Below are positions 1-10,700 of a DNA stretch of 64,000 nt, in pieces (the first letter of the stretch is position 1; every line of letters starts with the position of its first letter). The notes beneath the pieces are model-generated. The model was not told the origin of the DNA. It made no database searches and saw only the letters and a program-made list of their open reading frames with translations. This DNA comes from Ciona intestinalis (lineage: Eukaryota; Chordata; Ascidiacea; Phlebobranchia; Cionidae). Both the position numbers and the translations under genes were made by a program. The stretch is from assembly GCF_000224145.3 (NCBI RefSeq), contig NC_020173.2:1063273-1127272 (forward strand), in the 5' to 3' direction.

Positions 1-1126
1 AATTTGGGAAGAAGTGGATTGCAAGGTTAAAGGTTATAGATATCCTGAGAAATCTTACAAGTGCAGAAGCTGATGTTTTTAGAAATATGGACATAACGTT
101 AAGTTGCTTAATAGATTATGTAATTTCAGTATTACAGAGATGATACTTTCACTTTAATATAAATGCAGAGTTATAAAAGAAAACATGGAAGCTGTTAAAT
201 CGGCAGCCGATAGTGGAAATGAGGATCATCAATTGAATTGTTATGGAATTAGTAAGTGAAATGACTATGTGTGTTTTTTTGGTTCAATTAAACAAGTGTT
301 GTGTAAATTAATTTTATTGTTGAAAGGCCTGTCATAAGTAACTTGAATGAAATTAGGGTAAATACACAAACGAACAAAGTAGAAACAAAAGGAGTAACAT
401 ATAGCTGAAATAAATCTATGTAGTGCCAACAATGATAGCTTATGTTAAGTTGTGTTTTGTCTTGCAGGATTTCCAGAAAACTGTGACTCATACTATGGAC
501 CACACACTGTAGAATGCCTTACAACTATGTGGGAATCAAAAGGTTGTTTGGGTGAAGGAACTAAAGCTCCAGTTAAATTGGATACCGCTGAAAAAGATAC
601 TATAAATATAATGAATGCTGAGTATGTAGAAAACAAACCTTTTCCTTATCTTCAAGTGTAGTTTAATTAACATGTTTAAATTTTCCACAGTGAAGTTTTG
701 AATAAATTTGACTCCATTCGAACAGAAGCTGATAGTGGTAACAAAGATAAAGGATTGGAATGTTACGGAATTGGTTTGTACATTGTTAACAACATTGCTA
801 TAGTTATTAATTACCCCAAGTTTTTTTTTTTTTTTAGTTTTTCCTGGGAATTGTAATTCTTTTAATGGACCTCACTCTATTGATTGTCTTATCACAATCT
901 GGGAAGAAGTTGGTTGCAAGATAAAAGGTCTTAGATATCCTGGCGATCTTTCAAGTGAAGATTTAAACTCTTTAAAAAATATAGATCTAAGGTAATTTTA
1001 CCATATTATCTGTTATATTATACTTTTAATTGGTAAAACACAGAGATGTAAAAGCAAACATGGAAAGTGTGAAGTCAGCAGCTGATAGTGGAAACGTTGA
1101 TGATCAATTAAATTGTTATGGCTTAG
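1..1126 (+). CDS. Tandem cysteine-module protein, unrecognised, 3' part of a longer gene
   Basis: Five exons read cleanly: 169-251, 468-621, 691-773, 838-991 and 1044-1126. Their lengths alternate exactly 83/154/83/154/83. Together an 83-nt and a 154-nt exon encode one module of about 79 residues. The 83-nt exon carries A-D-S-G-N, then L-N/E-C-Y-G. The 154-nt exon carries F-P-x-N-C, G-P-H, a C-L-x-T-x-W stretch and a G-C pair. The junction after C-Y-G is phase 1 and the junction between modules is phase 2, so modules can be added in register. A further 154-nt-type exon precedes them at about 1-103 but looks damaged. Four cysteines per module suggest a secreted or extracellular repeat protein; that is inference. 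No signal peptide or end is visible, and after 1126 no further module is seen. I do not recognise the family. Confidence 0.7.
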
Positions 1127-1565
1127 GTAAGTGTTTTATGATTATAGTTTAAATATTTGATACATTTCAATATATATTATCATTTACTAGTTATGCTGAC
1201 ATAGTCAAATAACTCAAAGTTGTTTCAGGAAATTTTTTTCTTACTGTGATTAATTACTGATGTGCGAATCGAACCCAAGCTCAGTAGCTTGTGTAGCTTT
1301 TTTAGCTTGTGACTTTAATGGTTGTTTTCTATAAACTTTTGTGCAAGCTACTTTTATTTAGTTAAGAACAATTATTGTGCTAAAAGCAGGCACCATTTTT
1401 AACCATGGCTTCTGTATTGAGCTTAGTACCTGATATGCTCTTGGAACCACTGTCCTGTTGCTCCAGTTGCTAACAATGTTCATGGTGCGATTGTTGCATT
1501 TTGTTTACTGCAAAACTTTTAATTGGTGTCATAACAAAAAGTTTGTACCATAAGTTTATCATAAT

Positions 1566-2283
1566 TAGGGCTGTGGATTTTCCCTATTTTTGTTTAACCG
1601 TTAACCGTTCAGTTTTAACCGGTTAACCGGTTAACCGATACAAGTGTAATCCTAATAAAAGCGTCTTGTTTATCGCTTTTCTTTCGCGAATTTAAAGGCA
1701 ACTTTACGACGAACGTATGGACTATGCTTGCAATACACGGGCAAACGTTCTTAACGTCAAAGTAATGCTTTCTTATTCATATTCAAACCTGTTTTAAAAC
1801 ACCTGCCGTCTAAATAATCAACGTGTGAATTGCAATTATGACGCAGTTATTAACGTGTGAATTGCTATAATGTCGTAATCAATTGCCAGGTCAAACAATC
1901 GCTATTATGATGCAATGAATCCACGTGTGAATGCCTGCTTTTTCGTAACAAACACGCTGCTTGGCTGAGGAAAACATTTAAGTTGTGTATTACACCAATA
2001 TAATGTTGCAAAACTAGTTAGCCTGCGGTATTAACAATCAAGATTGATGGCATAATCGCCGTTGTAGGGCACGATCAAAGCAACAGCGTCCCTGCGCACT
2101 CTGTCTTATTGCAAAACAACAATCAACGAACACGAACACGTGCCTTTCGTGTAAACATGAAAGATATTGATATACGTTTATGCCCTATGACGTCATAGTT
2201 CGGTTAACGACTTGAACTTTTCGTTAGCGGTTAACCGAATAGGTTCGGTTAACCGGTTAACCGTTAACTTTTCCACAGCCCTA
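1566..2283. mobile_element. Non-autonomous hAT-like DNA transposon, 718 bp
   Basis: Terminal inverted repeats begin TAGGGCTGTGGA and end TCCACAGCCCTA. Just inside both ends are runs of the palindromic word TTAACCGGTTAACCG. There is no transposase-sized ORF. The flanking 8 bp do not match, so the target duplication has decayed or the limits are off by a few bases. The stretch 1127-1565 before it and 2284-2480 after it hold no exon that I can support; both are AT-rich. A diverged piece of its interior recurs at 11505-11600. Confidence 0.75.
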
Positions 2284-2483
2284 GTGTTGAACTAGCATTT
2301 TTATGTGTTAATAATACCAAAATTGTTGTCCTGGCGTTTTTAGACATGTATATTATCAGGAAAAAAAATGATTATTTAGCAAAATACTTCTTTTATTATT
2401 ATTTTTTGTTTTTATTAAGTCCAATTGAAACAAATTAGTCAAGTATTAAGTTTAAACAAATTATATCCGTGTTTTTTTAGAAC

Positions 2484-5400
2484 ATGACATCCAGTTCTAC
2501 TAAAGAAAAAACCTCAGCCAGTTTACAAAACCGTGAATTAGAGGAAAAAATCTTGGCTGAAATTTCGGAAACGTTTTGCCCTGAAACAGCATACCACGCG
2601 TATGTTCCATTCACAAGACTCATGGGTGGAATTCATATGGAAGGGATTCTTAAACCAAACCATGAATTAATTTGGAAACTAAGCAGCAACTATGGAGATG
2701 GTTTAGAGGAAGCTTGTGGTTCCAATAATAAGGTACGTTATTTGCACTTTGCAGAATTTATTTAGTGGTCTTGGGGTAACAGGGACGCAGTCTTGTTGCA
2801 GAACTTTGCGGAAGCTTTAAGGACATACTCGACATAGACTTGAAGCTTTTATGCTATAGCCTTATGTTTTTTCAGATTTTTAGTTTTTTTTTTTTTTTCA
2901 GATTTTTAATTTTTTTCTTATAAAATTGTAAAAATGCAGTTATACCTTAATAAATAATGATAATGTGGCAAATGCAGTATACTTTGGCTTTAGTCATTTG
3001 TAGATACTTACAAAGTAGTAAAACCTATTTTTACTCTCAAGCTTAATTTCTAAAACATTCAATCTCACCCAGGTTCAAAAGTTCAGTCGACTTTTTTCAA
3101 ACCGTGTCATATCATATGTCCTTACCCAGTCAGTGTTAAGTCATATTATCATCTAACTTTTATTTAAGACTGACTGTAATTAATTAAAGTTACGGTTTCA
3201 TTATTTCTTTAGGTTTCTTCAAGTAGTAAATTGTCATCATCAGCTAATATAACAATGTTTGGCAATCGAATTGTGTTAGATGAACATACAGAACCAAATG
3301 AATATTCCACTGATGGTATCACAGTACAAAGGAAAGATTTAAATGGTCAGTTGCTGGGTATTTGTAACATTTTATTTATTTGGTTATAAATGAATGTATA
3401 TAACTTATTTTATCCTCACTTGGCCGGAAAACGATAGTTAAACACAGGTGTTCTGTTTCATGCACCTCGTGCCAGCTTATAAGTTACCAAGTATGTTATG
3501 TGGGTGAATATATTTTTTCTCTATGTATGGCTGATAATTTAGACAACCCATTAGTGACCACTGGGTTGGAGCAATGTTGTTAGTGCCCAAGGACACAACG
3601 CCCACAATATATTGTGTTACACTGCCACTGGTGTCGTTTAAAAAGGGCCCAGCTGCAAAACTTGTACTAATTAAAATCAACGTATGAACTAGTTTTTTCA
3701 TGTGTTATAAAAATTGTTTATAACACATGGTTTTAAAATTTGCTGTACCACATACAGATGCATAGAATCCAAATTTGATTTTACCATAAATCGTTTAACC
3801 CACTACATGAAAATATACCTTGTCATTCTCTTAAATAGTTTGGCAATTTTTCTACAATTATCTAATACTTGGGTGTTTGTATCTCATTTTCGTTCTATTC
3901 TTTTTAACCGAAGTTTTTCATATAATTTAGGTAATGAGAGTTCCCACCTTACTGGCAACTGGCTTGCATATTGGGAGCATGAGATAGGACTTCCAGATAC
4001 TGATAATCAGATTCATTTTAATCAGATCAACCTACAAAATTTCACTGGCCACAATGGTGCCATACGGTAAGGCATATCCGAATGTTATTTTTAAACTTAA
4101 AAGAAACTGTTAATTTAAAAGAAACTGTTAATCTAACCTAGTGGTAATGTTTAAGAATCATTGCTGCTACCATTGTGGGCGTATGTGTCTTTGGGCAAGA
4201 AACATAACGACAATTGCTCCAACGCAGTGGTTACTAATGGAAAGTTATTAGCTATATATAAAAAAAGAAAAATCCCTTAAAAATAAAATAATCACCCACA
4301 AAGTAGCATACATGGTAACTCGTAAGCTGGCACGAGGTGTTAAACCCATGTTATAACGACTGTTGTTTTTCGGCCACGCGAGGATAAAGCAAGTTAAATT
4401 CATTCATTCAGATGTTGCCTCATTTCTGTGTTTTTTTTTGTGTTTTTTTTTCAGCATTAAAACTTTGTCTTATTTACAGGTGTATGTGTGTGAACAACTC
4501 TGAAGAATGGTTTGCTACCGGAGGCAAGGATAAAGCAGTGAAGATATGGTCTTTACAAAACACCACATCTGACTACATTAAGCCTTCTTATGTGTATACC
4601 TCACATAAGAAAAGTCCATCACATATCAGTATCTTGGAGTCAGATAATACAATGCTGACTTGTGATGGTAGTGTGCATGTATGGGATCCTTATACCGGCC
4701 AAACTGTGAGTGTTTTGTTGTGAAATTGACTGTAGTTCTGTTGTGTATACTTTTCTTAAGTACTAAAGCTTTTTTTTTCTTAATACTGCGGATTCACCCT
4801 TTTTGTATAAAGATGGCGATTTGAAAACGTTATTTTTATATTAAAGAATTATATATTCTTTAAATTTGCAAAACATAATATAGTTTAGAATAGTTCACTG
4901 ATCTTCTGGCTCAAAAAATCAATTGTATAAGTCATCATTCCGGAAAATAACCTATAGAAATTGCCTTTGGAGCAAAATATTTTCAGAAAAATTAAAACTA
5001 GTCATACGGATAAAGGAATAATAATACAGCTTTTTATATAAAAACACAACGCTACCTTTTTCTCAGATCACAACGTTTGATAGTTCTGACTTTAAATCTG
5101 GTATTGTGTGCCTTGAATCTCTACCTGCTCCTAACAGAACAACATTAGCTGCAAATTCGGATTCCATCATCAAAGTAATTGATGTTCGTGCCCAGAGTTT
5201 GGCTCAGGAATACAAAACGAACATGGGGCCTTCTGTGGGTGTGATAAGGTTTGAAACATTTTTATTTATCTCTTTTACTTTTATTTTAACACCGAAAAGG
5301 CTGGTTCATATTAATTTTTAATAATGATCGTCAAAAATATCATTTTTGCTTTATTTTAAAACTGAAAAACCCGGTTTGATTTTAACAATGACTGTCAAAC

Positions 5401-6847
5401 ATATTATTTTTATTTTTACATTTTTTGGAAAATATTGCAGGTTTGAAACATTTCCAGTTTTAATTCTATGAAATCCATTAAATTAAGGAAAAATTTATAA
5501 ACCGAAAATAAACCTTAGTTTTTATTAGGACAATGTGTGCTACTTCTACATGGGTGGCTGTGGGTTTCTCATCAGGAGTTATATCCATAATTGACATTCG
5601 GATGGGACCAATACTTCGTATGTGGCAAGCACATGACAGTGACATTACAACATCTTGTCTCATTTCACCAACAAACTTTCTCACGGCTTCTATGGACCAG
5701 ACAGTTGCAGTGAGTTTCCTGGAATTGTTTTCAATGTGTTTATTACTAATTTTTAGAAATTATTATTATACCATACCATAATGTTGAATTTTGCTGGTTT
5801 TTATAGATATAACATATTTATGTTTAAAAAATATGATAATTTATTAGTAAAGGATATCTTTAAGGGGTTAAACCACTTTTGTTTTAATAATTATTATATC
5901 ATATATCGGATGTATATTGTGATATTACATGTGATAACAGGTTTAGATCTAAATTATCTATCAGATATTATCTTCAAAATAGTTTTTAACAGCGGTGTTA
6001 GATCATTTTTATATGCAAATTTTTCATTTCCAATTTTTCATTGACTGTTTTTTATATGCAAATTTTTCATTTTCACTTTTTCATTGACTGTTTTAGTCAA
6101 AAAAATTCCCATAGTTTGTGATTTTGTCTGAACACTTTTTCGCACCAAATAACCATAAATACATCACAGCATTGGGAAACGACCAGCACTACCCCACGCA
6201 TGGTGTATCGACCCATCACTGAACCAGTGACCACAGTCCGAACATACCACACTGAGATAGTTTCAAGTTCTTCTTCAAACAGAATCAACATTCATCGTTT
6301 ACTCAACACTGGTACTGAGGAAGGTGCATGTTTATTTTACATTTTTTTGCAAATAATCAAGATTTTTTTCAACTATCAAGATCTGATTCAAAATGTAATA
6401 GAATAAAGTAGAATAGAGACTCACTGCAAGTTCAAATTTTTACTTATCTGCTACTGAAAATTTCTTTGTTTGCTATTGCTATGACTCGGATATGTGAAGA
6501 TTAAACTTTAGCTTTATGAATAAATGCCAAATTAATCATCAAAAAATTGTTTACTTTTGGTTTCTTATGTTATAGTATATACTTTTTATTTTTTGCATAA
6601 AGTTATTTAGATCAAAATGTTTGTTTCATTTGGTTTCTGTTGAGATACAAATAAAGTAACTAACCAATTAACAAATATGTTTTTTTAAGATTTTCAGAAT
6701 GGCAAAGTGGGTTTAGATAAGCCAACAGCAGTGACAAAGTTGAGGTCGGAAACTTTGAAAGGAACACTTTCCACATTCCGTATTTTACCCATGAAAAGAC
6801 AATTACTTGTTTCTTCAGACAGTGGGGCTATATCTTTGCTTGCATAG
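2484..6847 (+). CDS. WDR81: WDR81-like C-terminal WD40 protein
   Basis: Exons 2484-2732, 3213-3345, 3931-4066, 4480-4705, 5067-5248, 5529-5709, 6170-6323 and 6690-6847 give 472 codons and all phases close. The third exon has W-L-A-Y-W-E-H-E-I-G followed by FTGHNGAIR, then come WD repeats with GGKDKAVKIWSL and VHVWDPYTGQ. The protein ends SSDSGAISLLA. Order and motifs match the C-terminus of vertebrate WDR81, a BEACH-WD40 protein that acts with WDR91 in endosome maturation and autophagic clearance. The large N-terminal and BEACH region is not present upstream in this window. The stop triplet in frame just before AACATG is part of an acceptor (tttttttag), so 2484 is either a real start behind a spliced-leader acceptor or an internal exon of a longer gene. 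Confidence 0.82.
3385..3635 (-). repeat. tRNA-derived SINE, 3' part
   Basis: On the minus strand it carries the shared core (GGGCGT..GTCCTTGGGCA, then CCAACCCAGTGG..ACTAATGGGTTG) and the tail with CTGGCACGAGGTG and AGGATAAA. It lies in the second WDR81 intron. The core matches the fuller copies at 28150 and 44752. Confidence 0.7.
4140..4412 (+). repeat. tRNA-derived SINE, head missing
   Basis: Core and 3' tail of the same SINE family, from the GTGGGCGTATGTGTC word to CGCGAGGATAAAGCAAG, ending in an ATTC simple run. It lies in the third WDR81 intron. Confidence 0.75.
6009..6093. repeat. Tandem duplication of about 42 bp
   Basis: Two adjacent copies of an AT-rich unit containing TATATGCAAATTTTTCATT and CATTGACTG, just before the seventh WDR81 exon. 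Confidence 0.7.
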
Positions 6848-7782
6848 TTTTAATACTGGCCTATTGTTATTTTAATCTAAACAGTGCAATTGTTCTTTAT
6901 ACACTTTTTCAAGTGTTACACGTTTTTTTTTGCGTTTTATAACATTATATGCTATTTCAGTATGTCGATGATACAAAGTGTTTATTAGCAATTAGCATCT
7001 GATATTGCTTGCTATCTTCAGTCGAAATTATTACACGTTACGCTTTTTTATTGATCAGACCAACCTTTTTTTGATTTGTTTGATTCTAATACAAAAAGAT
7101 AGTGCAATAAAATACTCGTTATGAATTAATCAAAATTCAACCAACATAAACCATGTTCACATCATAACTAGTACGCGCTCCGTTGGTACGCGCGCGTTAA
7201 GTTTGTCCAGCTTGATAAGCGTCCTATTAACGACCATACCACGATATTTAAAAAGGACAAACAAACAAAACCGCACGCGTATATTTGCGGTAAAAACATG
7301 GCCAGAGGCAATGTACAGTCATCCCAAATTTGAAGAAATTGGTGTATGTGGTTGCCAGGTTTTCAATTTTTCATAAATTACAAGATTTAGTTTACTTTTA
7401 ACACCAATTTAAAATATATGTACCGAAGCCACGGTTATCAAAACACATGACCCGTAACGCCGTCCAGTGTTCCTAGTAACAGAGGTGAAACGTGTTGGAG
7501 CTTGGGTCACCACGTGTTTAGTTGCCGCGCCATCTCATTCGAGTTAAGCATAGTACTCGCGTTTGCCCGCAGCTGTACGTGCAGCATACTTAAAATGGAG
7601 CGCATGTAGCATCCAGAAATCTGTTCATTACCGGAAAAATAACAGAACGGTAAGTTTAAGTTAATTGTGACAAGTCAGTTTGTGGTAAATTTAGTTTAGT
7701 TTGGTGAATTGGTTTAAGAAGGTTTTATTTTTAGGTGAAGTAACCAAGTAAGGTTCAAGTCACGTTCACAGCAGTCTACAAA
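6848..7782 (+). promoter_or_regulatory. Upstream region and 5' UTR of the SLC20 gene
   Basis: The first part is the 3' UTR of the WDR81-like gene. A GC-richer block at about 7170-7280 and 7500-7600 contrasts with the AT-rich surroundings and is the likely promoter. A non-coding exon ends at 7649 (GAACG|gtaagt) and a second begins at 7735 (tttttag|GTGAAG), so the transcript has an 85-bp 5' UTR intron. No TATA box is obvious. Confidence 0.5.
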
Positions 7783-10700
7783 ATGTCAACTGCTGCCTTG
7801 ACAGATGCCATTTCCACTGTCACGTCTGCTATTACATCTGCAACGACTGGTTTCTCAACCGAACAATTTCAATCCGATGTACTATGGATGATAATAGTTG
7901 GATTTATTATCGCATTTGTTCTCGCTTTTGCTGTTGGCGCAAATGATGTGGCCAACAGTTTTGGTACGACTGTTGGTTCAGGGACACTAACTCTAAAACA
8001 GGTAACATCTTTTTGTAGTTATTCTTGCGATATGGCAAAATATATTAGAAAAATAAGTTTAAAAAATTGTCGTCATGCATAAAGAGAAAAAGACCCATAG
8101 CATACCCATAAATTTAGTCCCATAGTAACTTGTAAGCAGATCTGGACATGCAAACTACTGTATAAAGTAAGCCTGTGTTATAGCAGTTAAATTTGATATG
8201 GCATATGAAGCTGATTGAGTGTAATGATTGTCACCCATTCATTTATAGGCATGCATCTTGGCCTCTATTTTTGAAACTCTTGGTGCTATTTTACTTGGTG
8301 CCAAAGTAGGTGCAACAATCCGCAAGAAAATCATAGATGTCAATATTTATTCTGGACAACAAGCTCTGCTTATGGCTGGTAACATCAGTGCCATGTTAGG
8401 TGGGTACACAGACTTTATTTACACAAGTTGTCCATTTAAAAACATAGGCACATAATGTGATATTGAATAATTAGTAACTAGTTTAGGGGCGTGGCTTATG
8501 GGTTTGGAAATGCCCACTTTTTTGTCGGATTGATTTAGAATATTTTTTTCAAAATAGTCTTCGCTAACTATGACTATGTTCTAAAGAAAAAATAATGTTA
8601 TTTTTATCTCACTAGTTAATTTGAAAAGAATGTATTGATATATATAAATAGGCTATGTATCCAAACATACATTTAGCCCCTTTGGTTTTGGAAATGGTTT
8701 TATTTTTTGGTATTGCCAATGTCTTTCAGTGAGATAATTTTGCTTATTTATCAAATTGATCTAAACATATATATATTTTCATTTTTAGCGTCAGGATTAT
8801 GGCAACTAATTGCAACGTTCCTGAAACTACCAGTATCTGGCACACACAGCATAGTTGGTGCAATCGTTGGTTTTTCACTTGTAGCACATGGTGCTGATGG
8901 AGTTAGCTGGGTTATGATGGGGAAAATAGGCAAGTATTTTGTTGTTATAGTTGTGTTTTTGTATGATGTATTGTATAGGCCTAGCTAAACTGGACATTGT
9001 ATTTGTTACAATTGAGTTGGCATAATACTGTTTGCTGTGGTGAGCTATTAAGTCTGCTTGGAATTTGGACCTTAACATATGATGACTGTCAGAAAATTGA
9101 ATAAATAAGGTATTTACATGTTGATTTATTGTTTAGTTGCATCATGGTTCTTGTCACCCTTGTTAGCTGGTGGAATGGCCGCTGCATTTTATGTTCTTTT
9201 AAGAGTTCTTATTTTTCAGAAGGTTTGTAGTTCAAGTTCTGTTTTAATTTTATCCCTTTTTTGTTTTGTTTTTATTTAAATTTGTTTACATACACAAATA
9301 CAAGTTACATAATGCCCTGTGCAAATAGCATTTAATTTTTCACATAATGGCTTTTTCAACTAACATTTAATTTAATGTCCCACACTTTACTGGCAAACAG
9401 GGCATTTAACAATTACTTGATTCACTACCTTAATAATCCCTTATGTGTGCTAGATTTTATGCGTCATTTATAATTTTTTTTCACTTTATTTTTAAAACTT
9501 GACGCTTAGGTGTTAAGTAGACATATTTGATTTTCAATTATATAGAATGACATATATATCCATATGCTTGGATTTTTCACATAGCCTTTTTTTACTTAGG
9601 ATGATCCTGTTTACCCTGGTTTGATAGCCATGCCAGTATTATACGGTTGCACTATCGGCATCAACTGTTTCTCAGTTTTCTTTTCTGGTGCTCCATGTAA
9701 GTAAAAAATTCAGTATCATTCTCAATTCCCCAATTTAAGACTAACTTTGTTCCAAACTTTATTTTTTAATAGTATTTTTAAACGTGTCTGTCCATGTCTA
9801 CCATTGTAGGTTATCGAATCAATGTTTTCTTGTGGGTTGTTACTGAGTGATATATCAAGTAGATGCTTTATATAAACCATTTTCTATAGGAGTATTGTAG
9901 AAGTAGCAGTAGCATAAAAGTGCATTTGCATATAAAACTGTTTATAAAAAAAGCATTTACAACGTACTCAATAACTTAACATATTTACCACTCTGTAGTG
10001 CTTGGATTCAACTATCTCTCAGTTGGAGCTGATATTGGAATAGCCATCGGCATCAGTGTTGTTGTTGCATTGGTCGTGCAGTTTGTGGTCGTAAAAAAGA
10101 TGCGTGCTTCTATTGAAAGTAAGTGATATATGTTTTGAATGAAACAAGGAGATTTATTTTTATTGTGGGACATAATTCCTGTCATTTTACAAAAAAATCC
10201 GAATATCCTGATTGAGTTTTAAACAATTAACAACGGTCTTTGGAAGTCGTGAGAATACGGTTTTATATTTCATTGAATAGTTTTTGTTTACTACCAAATG
10301 GAACGAGAAAATGAAATAAAAAAGTGTCTCATCTTCCCCCACCCTACTATATAACCTATCTTTACCACAATTAAGGAAGCAGAAGTGAAATTGTCAACCA
10401 AGCTGCAGTTTCTGATCCTGACAACCAGCAATTGTCAGCGGTGGGCAGCAAGAAACATGTCAAACTTCCAACTGTGATGGAAACCATATCAGAGAAAGAA
10501 TCTCCTGAAAGCAGCAATGCTAAGTTGGCTGAAAACTGTAAAAAAGTAAACGCTAACTGCAGTAAAATCACAGACGAAAAAATGCCAAGAACAAATGGTA
10601 ATTTTGCAAAATTATAAAATAAAGTTTTTCTAATTACAATAAAAGCAAATATGTTATACTATTATACATTCACAAGAATTTTTATAAGGACCAAAACATA

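Noticed and set aside
1043-2732. Fusion of the cysteine-module gene to the WDR81-like gene
   Set aside because: Joining the exon ending at 1126 (phase 1) to the acceptor at 2480 reads into a stop within eight codons.
3714-4070. 118-codon ORF beginning before a WDR81 exon
   Set aside because: Only its second part (from 3931) is the WDR81 exon. The first part is intron read in frame, ending at a clear acceptor.
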